DNA of 64,000 bases from RPRB01 sp035501615 (GTDB lineage Bacteria > Myxococcota > Myxococcia > Myxococcales > Myxococcaceae). The position numbers and the translations under genes were made by a program. Shown here piece after piece: positions 21,627-33,335 of this stretch; positions within the stretch are counted from its first letter, which is position 1; each line of letters begins with the position of its first letter. Below the pieces are notes generated by a model. The model was not told the origin of the DNA and did no database searches. It worked only from the letters and a program-made list of their open reading frames with translations. The DNA lies in assembly GCA_035501615.1 (NCBI GenBank), contig DATJVY010000078.1, forward strand, positions 62,001-126,000. Direction: 5' to 3'.

Positions 21627-24467
21627 TCAGGAACGGGCGGGCTCCGCGCGGTGCGCCCGGGCCGGTCGCGCCGATCGCAGCGCTGCGTGGGCCGCCGCCA
21701 GGCGCGCCACCGGCACCCGGAACGGCGAGCAGGAGACGTAGTCCAGGCCAATCCGGTGGCAGAAGGCGATGCTCTTCGGGTCTCCCCCGTGCTCCCCGCA
21801 GATGCCGATGTCGAGGCCCGGCCGCGCCTTGCGTCCGAGCTGGACCGCCATCTCCATCAGCCGCCCCACCCCGAGCTCGTCCAGGTGGTCGAACGGGTTC
21901 TCGGGAAGGATTCCCTGGGTCAGGTACTCGGAGAGGAAGCTGGTCTCGGCGTCGTCGCGGGAGATTCCGAAGGTCGTCTGGGTGAGGTCGTTGGTCCCGA
22001 AGGAGAAGAACTGGGCGAGCGAGGCGATCTCGTCGGCGGTGAGCGCCGCCCGGGGAACCTCGATCATCGTCCCGAACCGGTAGCGGACCTTGCGCTTTCG
22101 CTCGCTCATGACCCGCCGGGCCTCCTCCTCGAGGGCCCGCTGCTCCCAGCGTAGCTCGTTCCTGTGGGTGACCAGGGGGATCATGATCTTCGGATACACG
22201 TCGACACCGGCCTCGGCGACGTTGCAGGCCGCCTCGAAGATCGCCCGCACCTGCATCTGCACCAGCCCCGGCATGTGGATGCCCAGGCGGACCCCGCGGA
22301 GCCCGAGCATCGGGTTCATCTCCCGCAGCCGCTCCACAGCCCCGAGCATCCTGCGCTTGCCCTCCAGCGCGGCCCCGTCCGGGGTGCTGCCTGGCGTCAG
22401 CTCCAGACGCGTCTCCAGCTCGGTGACCTCTCGGAGAAGGGTGTCGTGGGTGGGGAGGAACTCGTGCAGCGGAGGGTCGAGGAGCCGGATGGTCACCGGC
22501 TGCCCGTCCATGGCCCGGAACAACCCCTCGAAGTCCGCGCGCTGGAGCGGAAGCAGCTTCGCCAGCACCTCGCGCCGCTCGTCGTCGGAGCGGGAGATGA
22601 TCAGCTGCTGCACCAGCGGCAGCCGCTCGGTCTCGAAGAACATGTGCTCGGTCCGGCAGAGGCCGATGCCCTCGGCGCCCAGCGCCCGGGCCCTCTCGGC
22701 ATCCCGCGGGTAGTCGGCGTTGGCCCACACGCCCAGGCGCCGGAAGCGGTCCGCCCAGCCGAGCAGCTCGATCAGCGCCGGGTCCTCGAGCGAGGGCTGC
22801 ATCGTCTCCACCTGCCCGAGGAAGACCTCGCCGGTCGTTCCATCGATGGAGATCCAGTCCCCCTCGCGCAGCACCACCGAGGAGCGCTTGAGGGTCGCCT
22901 CCCTCCGCTCCGCGTCGACCTCGAGGGCCATGACCCCCACCACCGCCGGCTTTCCGAACTGGCGGGCCACGAGCGCCGCGTGGCTCGTCCGCCCTCCCCG
23001 GCTGGTGAGGATGCCGCGCGCGGCGAGCATGCCGTGCACGTCGTCCGGCTTGGTCTCGGCGCGGATCATCACCACCGCCTTCTTCTCCTTCTTCGCCCAG
23101 CGCTCCGCGGTGTCGGCGTCGAAGGCGAGCTGGCCGACCGCCGCGCCGGGGGAGACGTTGAGGCCGCTCGCCAGCAGCCGGCGCTCGCTCCGCGCCACGC
23201 GCATCGACTCCGGGTCGAACTGGGGGTGGAGGAAGAAGTCCACGTGCTCGGGCGTGACCCGGAGCACGGCCTCCTCGCGGGTGATGAGCCGCTCCTTCGC
23301 CAGGTCCAACGCGATCTGGACCGCGGCGCGGGCGGTCCGCTTGGCGTCGCGGGTCTGGAGCATCCACAGCTTGCCCCGTTCCACCGTGAACTCGATGTCC
23401 TGGACCTCGCGGTAGTGCCTCTCCAGCAACCGGGCGATGCGCTGCAGCTCGGCGAAGACCTCGGGCATCTCCTTCTCGAGCAGGGCGATGGGCTTCGTGG
23501 CCCGGATGCCGGCGACCACGTCTTCTCCCTGGGCATTGACCAGGTAGTCGCCCTCGAGGGCGTTCTCCCCGGTGGAAACGTTGCGGGTGGTGGCCACGCC
23601 GGTGGCCGAGCTGCGTCCCATGTTCCCGAACACCATGGCGACGATGTTGACCGCGGTCCCGAGGTCGTCGGGGATGCCCGCCGCCCGGCGATAGTCCTGC
23701 GCGCGCTTGCCCTGCCAGGAGCGGAACACCGCCTCAGTGGCCAGCCGGAGCTGCTCCAGGGGGTCGTCCGGGAACTCGCGGTCCGACTGGGTCCGGACGA
23801 TCTCCCGGAAGCGCCCGGTGATGGCGCGGAGGTCGTCGGCACCGAGGTCGGCGTCGTTCTCGACGCTCCGGCGGGCGCGCCACTCCGCCAGCACCTGCTC
23901 GAAGGGCTCGTCCCGCACGCCCAGCACCACGGTGCCGTACATCTGGACCAGGCGGCGGTAGGCGTCCCAGGCGAAGCGGGCGTCGCCGGTGAGCGTCGCG
24001 AGGCCCTCCACCGTCCGGGCGTTGAGCCCGATGTTCAGGACGGTGTCCATCATCCCCGGCATCGAGAACTTCGCCCCCGAGCGGCAGGAGACCAGCAGCG
24101 GCTCGGCAGGGTCCCCGAGGCGCTTCCCGGTCCGCCGCTCGAGCTCGTGGAGCGCCGCCTGCGCCTCCTCCCACAGCCCCCGGGGCCAGTTCCCGGTGCG
24201 GAGGAACGCGCGGCAGGCCTCGGTGGTGACGGTGAAGCCCGGGGGAACGGGGAGCCCCAGCCGGGTCATCTCGGCGAGGTTGGCGCCCTTGCCGCCGAGG
24301 AGGCCCTTCACCTCGTCCCAGGTCCGGGCGGTTCGCCGCACCTCGGGCAGCTGGTCGAATCGGAACACGAGGCGCCGGCTTCCGGCAGCGCGCCGGAGGC
24401 CTGGAGGCCGAGACGGGGCGCGGCGGGTGCTGGAGGGGCTGGCTCGACGAAGGGCGGGGGTGGTCAT
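21627..24467 (-). CDS. ppdK: Pyruvate, phosphate dikinase
   Basis: A 946-residue PPDK, interconverting pyruvate + ATP + Pi with PEP + AMP + PPi. The N-terminal ATP-grasp domain starts near KGLLGGKGANLAEMTRLGLPVPPGF; the central swivelling phosphohistidine domain carries His496 in GGRTSHAA; the C-terminal PEP/pyruvate barrel ends with the catalytic Cys region CGEHGGDPKS. The ATG at 24467 gives about 35 extra basic, serine-rich residues before the family's usual start, so the real start may be a downstream GTG near 24370. PPDK supports gluconeogenesis or PPi-based energy saving. A PPDK regulatory kinase gene is not in the window. It is divergent from the FAD-linked dehydrogenase. Confidence 0.95.
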   Translation of the reverse strand: MTTPALRRASPSSTRRAPSRPPGLRRAAGSRRLVFRFDQLPEVRRTARTWDEVKGLLGGKGANLAEMTRLGLPVPPGFTVTTEACRAFLRTGNWPRGLWEEAQAALHELERRTGKRLGDPAEPLLVSCRSGAKFSMPGMMDTVLNIGLNARTVEGLATLTGDARFAWDAYRRLVQMYGTVVLGVRDEPFEQVLAEWRARRSVENDADLGADDLRAITGRFREIVRTQSDREFPDDPLEQLRLATEAVFRSWQGKRAQDYRRAAGIPDDLGTAVNIVAMVFGNMGRSSATGVATTRNVSTGENALEGDYLVNAQGEDVVAGIRATKPIALLEKEMPEVFAELQRIARLLERHYREVQDIEFTVERGKLWMLQTRDAKRTARAAVQIALDLAKERLITREEAVLRVTPEHVDFFLHPQFDPESMRVARSERRLLASGLNVSPGAAVGQLAFDADTAERWAKKEKKAVVMIRAETKPDDVHGMLAARGILTSRGGRTSHAALVARQFGKPAVVGVMALEVDAERREATLKRSSVVLREGDWISIDGTTGEVFLGQVETMQPSLEDPALIELLGWADRFRRLGVWANADYPRDAERARALGAEGIGLCRTEHMFFETERLPLVQQLIISRSDDERREVLAKLLPLQRADFEGLFRAMDGQPVTIRLLDPPLHEFLPTHDTLLREVTELETRLELTPGSTPDGAALEGKRRMLGAVERLREMNPMLGLRGVRLGIHMPGLVQMQVRAIFEAACNVAEAGVDVYPKIMIPLVTHRNELRWEQRALEEEARRVMSERKRKVRYRFGTMIEVPRAALTADEIASLAQFFSFGTNDLTQTTFGISRDDAETSFLSEYLTQGILPENPFDHLDELGVGRLMEMAVQLGRKARPGLDIGICGEHGGDPKSIAFCHRIGLDYVSCSPFRVPVARLAAAHAALRSARPARAHRAEPARS

Positions 24468-24620
24468 CTCGGGGTGCCTCCTCGGGGGTGGTGCCACGGT
24501 TCGCGGGCCGGTACCAGCGGGCGCAAAAGATGCGGTCCCGGGGCCCGGGCCGCTCCCCAGGAGCCCGCTCCTTGCGAGAACCTCGCCAGGAGACCCCGGG
24601 GATGGCTTTGATGCGCCCCC

Positions 24621-27485
<2,865 letters not shown>

Positions 27486-27486
27486 C

Positions 27487-28062
27487 TCAGGGTGTCGCGC
27501 CGGCCGGCGTGCGCGCAGGGGGCGTGTGGCCCTGGTCGAAGCGGCGCAGCCGGAAGGCGAGGAGCAGGAGCGTGACGCCGAAGAGGAGCGCGTAGACGCC
27601 GATCCAGATGGTGAGCGCCAGCGCCGCCGCGACCGGGACGACGAAGAGCAGGATCCCGAAGGCAATCGACAGCACGCCGGCGAGTCCGAGCCAGAATTCG
27701 CCGGTGATCTCCTTGCGGAGCCGCACGGCGGCGACCACCTCGAACACACCGGTGAGGATCGACCAGATGCCCACGTAGTACAGCAGCGCCAGCGCGGTGG
27801 CCGCGGGGCGGGCGATGGTCAGGATGCCGATCCCGATGCCGACCACTGCCTCCAGCACCATCACCCAGAAACGATCCTTGGCCGCACCGCGAAACAGGGC
27901 GATCAGGGCGAACACGCCGTCGACGAAGGCGTAGGCGCCGAAGATGAGGACGATGGCGGTGAAGGCGGAAGCCGGCCAGGCGAGCGCCACTACCCCGAAC
28001 ACGATCGCCAGCGCGCCGCGGAGGGCGATCCAGCCCCAGTTGTGCGCGAGTTCGTGAATCAT
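27487..28062 (-). CDS. hdeD: HdeD-family membrane protein
   Basis: A 191-residue protein with six hydrophobic helices and the repeats of the HdeD/DUF308 family: ALRGALAIVFGVVALAWP at the N-terminus, FGAYAFVDGVFAL, EAVVGIGIGILTI and LAGVLSIAFGILLFVVP. E. coli HdeD supports acid resistance at high cell density; in other bacteria the role is unknown. GGAGTG lies about 7 bases before the ATG. It converges on the FAD-linked dehydrogenase with a single base between the stop codons. The divergent gene on the other side is a glycosyltransferase. Confidence 0.88.
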   Translation of the reverse strand: MIHELAHNWGWIALRGALAIVFGVVALAWPASAFTAIVLIFGAYAFVDGVFALIALFRGAAKDRFWVMVLEAVVGIGIGILTIARPAATALALLYYVGIWSILTGVFEVVAAVRLRKEITGEFWLGLAGVLSIAFGILLFVVPVAAALALTIWIGVYALLFGVTLLLLAFRLRRFDQGHTPPARTPAGATP

Positions 28063-28185
28063 CGGACACTCCGATCGGGGGGCGGGCCCAGCGAGAACAT
28101 CCGGTCGGCCGAGGTCCCCCTTGGCGCGGCGACCGTCGACCCCCAGGTTTCACCGCAGCTCCGAGGAATCGCAAGCCATTTCCCC

Positions 28186-29400
28186 GTGAATCTTCTCCAC
28201 GTCGTTCCACGGATCCCATTCCCGGCAGACTCCGGAGGCACCCTCCGGGCGCTGGAGCTCCTCCGGGCCCTGGATTCAGCCTTCGAGGTGACGGTCCTCG
28301 CGCCGGATCTCGGAGGAGACGCCACCGGACTGCGCACCCTGCTCCGGGGACGGGTGGTGGTCGCGCCGGAGGACCGGGGCGCTGGACGGGCCCGGGCGGA
28401 AGGCCTGGCGATGCTGCAGGGGCATCCCTTCGGCTACGCCCGCTACGCGGGCCCTGCCCTGCGCGAAGCGTTCCGCGCGCTGCTCTCCGAGAGCGCGGTC
28501 GACGTCGTCCACTTCGATCATCTCCATCCGGCGCAGCTGCTGTCCGTGGCGCGGGTCCTGGCCCCGCGAGCACGGGTGGTGCTGGACGCGCACAACGTCG
28601 AGGCGCAGGTGGCGCGCCGGCTCGCCGACGTCTCGCCCTTCCCGCTGAGCCTCCTGCTCCGCCGGCAGGCGGAGGCCATCGCCCGCCTCGAGTCGTGGAC
28701 GGTGCGTGGGGTGGACGCGGTGCTGGCCTGCTCCGAGCTCGATGCGGCCGCGCTCCGGGAGTCCGGGGCGCCCGCGGTGCACCTCGTTCCCAACGGCGTC
28801 GTGCTCCGTCCCGTCCCTTCCCCCACCGGCCCCCGGGACACCGTCGCCTTCGTCGGCTCGTTCGACTGGCGGCCCAACGTCGATGCCGCGATGGTGCTCG
28901 CCCGGGAAGTCTGGCCGAGGCTCCGCAGGGCCAGCCCCGGGCTCCGGCTGGCCCTCATCGGGCGCAGGCCGCCGCTCCGCGTCCGCAGGCTCGCTGCTCC
29001 GGACATCGAGGTCACCGGCCGGGTGGACGACGTCGCGCCCTGGCTGGCGCGGTCGTTCGCGACGGCGATGCCGCTTCGTGCAGGCTCCGGCACCCGGCTC
29101 AAGGTCCTGGAGGCCGCCGCGGCGCGGGTGCCCATCGTCTGCACGCGTCTGGCGTCGGAGGGGCTGCCGTTGGTCGACGGAAGGCACCTGCTCCACGCCG
29201 AGACGCCGGAGCAGCTCGTCGAGGGGCTGGTCCGGATCCGTCGAGAGCCTGCGCTGGCAGCGCGCCTGGCCGCCGCGGCCTGGCAGGTGGCCAGCGAGCA
29301 CGACTGGCGCCGGATCGGCGCCCGGCTGGTGGAGCTCTACCGCGCCTGGAGCTGGGGAGCGTGCGCATCGCCCCGGGCACGCTCGAGCGCCGGCCGGTAG
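28186..29400 (+). CDS. GT4-family glycosyltransferase
   Basis: A 404-residue glycosyltransferase of GT-B fold. The N-terminal acceptor domain opens LLHVVPRIPFPADSGGTLRA, typical of surface-polysaccharide glycosyltransferases, and contains DVVHFDHLH and LDAHNVEAQVA. The C-terminal donor domain has VPNGVV, FVGSFDWRPNVDA, VTGRVDDVAPW and the nucleotide-sugar loop RAGSGTRLKVLEA. It probably adds a sugar at the cytoplasmic face during polysaccharide or lipopolysaccharide assembly. The GTG at 28186 is the first start matching the family N-terminus. Two further glycosyltransferases lie on the opposite strand, and the 3' ends of this gene and the next overlap by 64 bases. Confidence 0.88.
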   Translation: MNLLHVVPRIPFPADSGGTLRALELLRALDSAFEVTVLAPDLGGDATGLRTLLRGRVVVAPEDRGAGRARAEGLAMLQGHPFGYARYAGPALREAFRALLSESAVDVVHFDHLHPAQLLSVARVLAPRARVVLDAHNVEAQVARRLADVSPFPLSLLLRRQAEAIARLESWTVRGVDAVLACSELDAAALRESGAPAVHLVPNGVVLRPVPSPTGPRDTVAFVGSFDWRPNVDAAMVLAREVWPRLRRASPGLRLALIGRRPPLRVRRLAAPDIEVTGRVDDVAPWLARSFATAMPLRAGSGTRLKVLEAAAARVPIVCTRLASEGLPLVDGRHLLHAETPEQLVEGLVRIRREPALAARLAAAAWQVASEHDWRRIGARLVELYRAWSWGACASPRARSSAGR

Positions 29401-30443
29401 AGGCGCTCGAGGTAGGCCCGGGCCATTGCCGCGGCCCCGTGCCGGGCCTCGACCCGCGCGCGTCCGGCCGCAGCCAGGGCAGACCGCAGACCCGGGTCCC
29501 GGAGACGCACCAGCGCTGCCCGGAGCGCCGCGACGTCGCCCGGAGGTACGAGCAGCCCGGCCCCACCCTCGAGCACCTCGGGGAGCGCACCCACCGCGCT
29601 CGCGACGACCGGGACGCCCGCCGCCATCGCCTCGAGGACCGCCAGGGGGAGCCCCTCGGTGCGCGAGGGCAGCGCCAGCACGTCCGCCGCGGCGAGGAGA
29701 GGTGCCACGTCGGCGACGAAGCCGAGGAAGCGCGCCCGTCCCCGGGCCTCCACCTCGAGGTGCGCTCGGAGCGGTCCGTCCCCGGCGAGGACGACGGCAT
29801 GCTCGAGGCCCGCGGCCGCCCGGAGCAGCACCTCCGGGGACTTCTCCACCGAGAGCCGGCCGACGAAGGCCACCACCGGGACACATTCCGGGAAGCCCAG
29901 CGCCGCGCGCGCCCGGGCGCGGGCCTCCGCGGTGGGGAGCGGACCGAGCGGGATGCCGTTGGGGACGACGTGCACCGGCGTGCGCGGAGAGGCGGCGCGG
30001 AGCCGGGCGGCGAGTGGCTCCGAGGGGGTGGCCACCGCAGCCGCCCATCGTGCCGCGCGCCGCGCCAGCGCCTCGTAGAGGCGGACCCGCGGCAGATGGC
30101 CCGTGTCCCCGTGGAAGGTGGCCACCACGGGGATGCGCGTCACGGCACCCGCGGCCAGGCCGAGGAGCAGGCTCTTGTAGTCGTGGGCGTGGAGGAGGCC
30201 GCCCCGCGCGAGCTGCACGAGGGGCCCGAGCGCGGCCGGGGACAGACGCCCTGTCGCGTCCACCCGCACCGCCGGCAGCCCCGCGTCCCGTGCCGCCTCG
30301 CCGAGGGGATCCGCGCGGCCGGGGCGAGCGAGGGTCACGACCACCGGCTCGAGCGGCGGCTCCGTCGCGCGGGCGAGCACGAGGAGCGCGCGCTCGGCAC
30401 CGTAGAGGCCCTGGCCGGAGCGCAGGTGCACCACCCGGCTCAC
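29337..30443 (-). CDS. GT4-family glycosyltransferase
   Basis: A 368-residue GT-B glycosyltransferase. N-terminal: SGQGLYGAERALLVLAR, LLHAHDYKSLLLG and VVATFHGDTGHL. C-terminal: VHVVPNGIPLG, VAFVGRLSVEKSPEVLLRA, LAGDGPLRAHLE, FLGFVADVAPLLAAADVLAL and the donor-binding E-x7-E motif in EGLPLAVLEAMAAGVPVV. The GTG start overlaps the stop of the upstream glycosyltransferase (GTGA), so the two are translationally coupled. Its last 21 codons overlap, on the other strand, the end of the glycosyltransferase at 28186-29400. Donor and acceptor are unknown; a role in cell-surface glycan is inferred. Confidence 0.9.
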   Translation of the reverse strand: MSRVVHLRSGQGLYGAERALLVLARATEPPLEPVVVTLARPGRADPLGEAARDAGLPAVRVDATGRLSPAALGPLVQLARGGLLHAHDYKSLLLGLAAGAVTRIPVVATFHGDTGHLPRVRLYEALARRAARWAAAVATPSEPLAARLRAASPRTPVHVVPNGIPLGPLPTAEARARARAALGFPECVPVVAFVGRLSVEKSPEVLLRAAAGLEHAVVLAGDGPLRAHLEVEARGRARFLGFVADVAPLLAAADVLALPSRTEGLPLAVLEAMAAGVPVVASAVGALPEVLEGGAGLLVPPGDVAALRAALVRLRDPGLRSALAAAGRARVEARHGAAAMARAYLERLYRPALERARGDAHAPQLQAR

Positions 30444-31531
30444 GCCTGCACCGGCACCGCCGCCCGCCAGAGGCGGACGTAGGCCTCCACCATCCGGTCG
30501 AGGGAGAACGCCTCCGCCCGAGACCGGGCCGCGGCTCCGAGGGCCGCCCGCCGTCCGGGGTCGCGCACCAGCGCCCGCAGCGCGCCACCGAGCGCGCCGG
30601 CGTCCCCGGGCGGAACGAGCACCGCGCTCGTCCCGTCGACGTGGAGCTCGGCGACCGCGGGCAGCCGGTGAGCCACCGTGGGCAGCCCGGCGGCCATCGC
30701 CTCGAGCATCGCCAGGGACCGCCCCTCGCGCCGGGACGGCTGGGCATACAGGTCGAGGCCGGCGAGCAGCCCTCTGGCCCCCTCCACGACCTCGCCGAGC
30801 AGGTGGGCCCGGGCCCCGAGCGGCGCCGCGGCCGAGCGCAGGGCCCCGTCGAGCGGCCCCCGTCCCACGAGCACCAGGTGTGCCTCGGGCAAGTCGAGGA
30901 GGTGGCGCACCGTCGCCTCGACGAGGAGGTCTGGCCCCTTCTCGGGGTGCATCCGGCCGAGGTAGCCGACGGCCACCGCGCCCTCGGGGAGCCCCATGTG
31001 CCGCCGGGCGCGGGCCCGCTCCTCCGCCGTCGCCGGCGTCCCGAGGACGACGCCGTTGCCGATGGTCACCACCGGTGTCGTCCCCGGTGCCCAGCTCCGC
31101 AGCTCGGCCCGGACCTCGTCTCCACAGGCCACCAGGGCGGTGGTCAGCCGTGCGCCGAGGCGCGCCGCGCCGCGCTTCGGGCCGGCGGGCGGCGCGAGCT
31201 GGTGGAACGTGGCGAGCACCCGGAGGCGGGGCACGAGCGCGCGGGCAGCCACGGCGTTGAGCCACGGGCCGAGGTCGTGGGCGTGGACCACCGCCGCTTC
31301 CGACACCGCGGCGGCGAGCCTCCGGACGGCCTCCACCGACAGTCCACGCACCTCACCGAGGGGCCGGACGGCGATGTCCGCCGCCTCGGCCCAGACGCGG
31401 ACCGGGCCGTCCGTGCCGAAGGGAACCAGCGTCGGCTCGACCCCGAACGCCCGGGAGCGCCGGGCGAGCTCCACCACCAGCCGCTCCAGCCCACCGACCT
31501 CGAGGCCGTGAATGACGTGTGCCACCTTCAT
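30440..31531 (-). CDS. GT4-family glycosyltransferase
   Basis: A 363-residue GT-B glycosyltransferase. The N-terminus VAHVIHGLEVGGLERLVVEL is typical of the GT4 group that builds exopolysaccharide. Further motifs are VVHAHDLGPWLN, VLATFHQLAPP, VTIGNGVVLG, VGYLGRMHPEKGPDLLVEA, LVGRGPLDGALR, LLGEVVEGARGLLAGLDLYAQPS and the EGRSLAMLEAMAAGLPTVA donor motif. ATG start; the 183-base region upstream is shared with the divergent response regulator. The stop overlaps the GTG of the next glycosyltransferase. Together these two and the convergent one form a small sugar-transfer cluster without visible flippase, polymerase or sugar-nucleotide genes. Confidence 0.9.
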   Translation of the reverse strand: MKVAHVIHGLEVGGLERLVVELARRSRAFGVEPTLVPFGTDGPVRVWAEAADIAVRPLGEVRGLSVEAVRRLAAAVSEAAVVHAHDLGPWLNAVAARALVPRLRVLATFHQLAPPAGPKRGAARLGARLTTALVACGDEVRAELRSWAPGTTPVVTIGNGVVLGTPATAEERARARRHMGLPEGAVAVGYLGRMHPEKGPDLLVEATVRHLLDLPEAHLVLVGRGPLDGALRSAAAPLGARAHLLGEVVEGARGLLAGLDLYAQPSRREGRSLAMLEAMAAGLPTVAHRLPAVAELHVDGTSAVLVPPGDAGALGGALRALVRDPGRRAALGAAARSRAEAFSLDRMVEAYVRLWRAAVPVQA

Positions 31532-31714
31532 GTGCCTTGGGACGGAAGGTGGTGCCCCTCGGCCGGCGTGGAAGCCCCTGCGCGGGCGGGGGTCCCGGCC
31601 GGGCGGACACCGGACCGTCACGCAGCAGCTGTCCTTATCGGATCCTCCTGCATGGCCAGGCGATCGCATGCCATTGGACCCCCTCCGGCCTGCTAAGCCC
31701 CGAGCCGTTCAACG

Positions 31715-32329
31715 ATGGCCACGCGTGGACAGTCGGCGAGGGTGTGGGTGGTCGACGATGACCCAGGCCTCGGCCCGGCCCTGGCCAGGCTCCTGCGAGC
31801 GGCGGCCATCGAGTCGGTGGTGATGCAGTCGTCCACCGCGTTCCTCGAGCGCCTGGCGCGGGAGCAGCCCGACTGTCTTCTCCTGGACCTGTGGCTGGCG
31901 GACGGCTCGAGCCTCGAGCTGCTGCCCCGGATCCACGCGCTGGCCGGGCAGCTCCCGGTGGTCTTCATGAGCGCCGAGCCCGACGTCCGGAGCTGCGTTC
32001 AGGCGATGAAGGACGGGGCGATCGACTTCCTCGAGAAGCCGGTGGCCGACGGCGCACTGCTCGATGCCGTCATCCGGGGCGTGGCGCGCGGTCGTTCCTG
32101 GCAGGAGGCGCGCGCGTCGCGGGAGGCGGCCTCGCGCCGGCTCGCCACGCTCACCCGGCGCGAGCGCGAGGTCTTCGGGCTGGTGGCGCAGGGCAAGCCG
32201 AACAAGCGCATCGCCGCCGAGCTCGGCACGACCGAGAAGACCATCAAGGTCCACCGCGGCCGGGTGATGCAGAAGCTCGGCGCGAACTCGGTGGTGGACC
32301 TGGTCCACATCGCCCAGGAGGCCGCCTAG
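31715..32329 (+). CDS. FixJ/NarL-type response regulator
   Basis: A 204-residue two-domain response regulator. The receiver domain has the acidic pocket DDD (14-16), phospho-acceptor Asp58 in LLLDLWLADGSS, a switch Ser in FMSAEP and Lys in EKPV. After a short linker, a LuxR/GerE-type helix-turn-helix follows (LTRREREVFGLVAQGKPNKRIA, then TTEKTIKVHRGRVMQKL). FixJ-like regulators activate transcription when phosphorylated. No histidine kinase is in the neighbourhood, so it is an orphan here. It is divergent from the glycosyltransferase operon and could regulate it, but this is only positional. It ends immediately next to the convergent metallo-beta-lactamase-fold gene. Confidence 0.92.
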   Translation: MATRGQSARVWVVDDDPGLGPALARLLRAAAIESVVMQSSTAFLERLAREQPDCLLLDLWLADGSSLELLPRIHALAGQLPVVFMSAEPDVRSCVQAMKDGAIDFLEKPVADGALLDAVIRGVARGRSWQEARASREAASRRLATLTRREREVFGLVAQGKPNKRIAAELGTTEKTIKVHRGRVMQKLGANSVVDLVHIAQEAA

Positions 32330-33307
32330 CTAGCGCGCCTGGGTGCCGGTCACGGCAGTTCCCGTCTGGGAGGGCCGTCCGCCGCCGCCCAGCGTGAGGG
32401 ACTCACCGATGGCGGGGATCGCCAGCGCGTCCTCGGGCAGGCCACGGCGCGCCCAGTCGGCCCGGAGCCGTACCGGCGGCTCGCCGAGCGGCTCGTCGGT
32501 GAGCTTGAACGTGCCCCAGTGCATGGCGACCAGTCGCCGGGCGCCGAGGTCGAGGAAGGCCTGGACGGCCTCCTCCGGGTTCATGTGCTGCGCCTGCATG
32601 AACCACTCGGGGTCGTACGCCCCGATGGGCAGGAGCGCGGCGTCGAGACCCGGGAAGCGCCGGCCGATCTCGGAGAACCCGGCGAAGTAGGCCGTGTCGC
32701 CCGCGTGGTACACGCGCGCGCCACCGCACTCGACGACGAACCCGCCCCACAGCGCCCGGTTGACGTCCCCGACGCCACGGCGGCTCCAGTGCTGGCTGGG
32801 GACGAAGCTGATGGTCAGACCGCCGACGTGGAGCCGCTCCCACCACGCGAGCTCGCTGCAGGGAAGACCGCGGAGGTTCGGCCGCGTCCCCAGCCCCGCG
32901 ACCACCGGCGCGCCGACGGCCCGGAGGGTGGGCAGGTCGAGGTGGTCGTAGTGGTTGTGGGTGACGAGGCAGGCGTCGATCGGCGGGAGCGCGTCGACGG
33001 TGAGCCCCGGGCCGGCGTTGCGGGGGATGAAGCCGGAGATCCGTGGACCGAGTGCCGGGTCGATGAGCACCGAGCTCCCGCCACCCTGCACGAGCCAGCT
33101 CGCGTGCCCGAGCCAGGTGAGCCGCAGCCCCTCCAGCGGGGGCTTCCGCAGCGCCGCGGCATCCGCCCGGACCTCGGGGACGGGAGCGCGGGAAGGGCTC
33201 CGCCGGCGCCGGCCGGTCAGCCCGTCGAGCAGCTTCCAGCGGAGCACCCGGGCGAAGGATCCCGGGCCCGAGCCATCGAGGTTCCGGAACCGGAGCGTGT
33301 CGGCCAT
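32330..33307 (-). CDS. NAPE-PLD/UlaG-like metallo-beta-lactamase-fold protein
   Basis: A 325-residue cytoplasmic protein (no signal peptide) of the metallo-beta-lactamase superfamily, closest by eye to the N-acyl-phosphatidylethanolamine phospholipase D/YfnK-like group. Motifs are WLGHASWLV, the zinc motif THNHYDHLD, SQHWSRRG with D and N close after, ALWGGFVVE, YHAGDTAYF and MHWGTFKLTDEP. All expected metal ligands are visible, so it is probably an active phosphodiesterase or hydrolase with a lipid-like or other substrate. ATG start. The upstream gap to the divergent lipoprotein gene is only 28 bases and holds overlapping -10-like elements for both. Its stop directly abuts the response regulator's stop. 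Confidence 0.88.
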   Translation of the reverse strand: MADTLRFRNLDGSGPGSFARVLRWKLLDGLTGRRRRSPSRAPVPEVRADAAALRKPPLEGLRLTWLGHASWLVQGGGSSVLIDPALGPRISGFIPRNAGPGLTVDALPPIDACLVTHNHYDHLDLPTLRAVGAPVVAGLGTRPNLRGLPCSELAWWERLHVGGLTISFVPSQHWSRRGVGDVNRALWGGFVVECGGARVYHAGDTAYFAGFSEIGRRFPGLDAALLPIGAYDPEWFMQAQHMNPEEAVQAFLDLGARRLVAMHWGTFKLTDEPLGEPPVRLRADWARRGLPEDALAIPAIGESLTLGGGGRPSQTGTAVTGTQAR

Positions 33308-33315
33308 GGGCGACC

Positions 33316-33325
33316 AAGGTAACGT
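33316..33325. promoter_or_regulatory. Overlapping divergent -10-like elements
   Basis: The 28-base gap between two divergent start codons (33307 and 33336) contains TAACGT on the plus strand (33320-33325) and TACCTT on the minus strand (33316-33321). Each is 8-10 bases from its start codon. If both are used, both transcripts are nearly leaderless and transcription from the two would compete. Confidence 0.3.
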
Positions 33326-33335
33326 CCGGCCGGCG

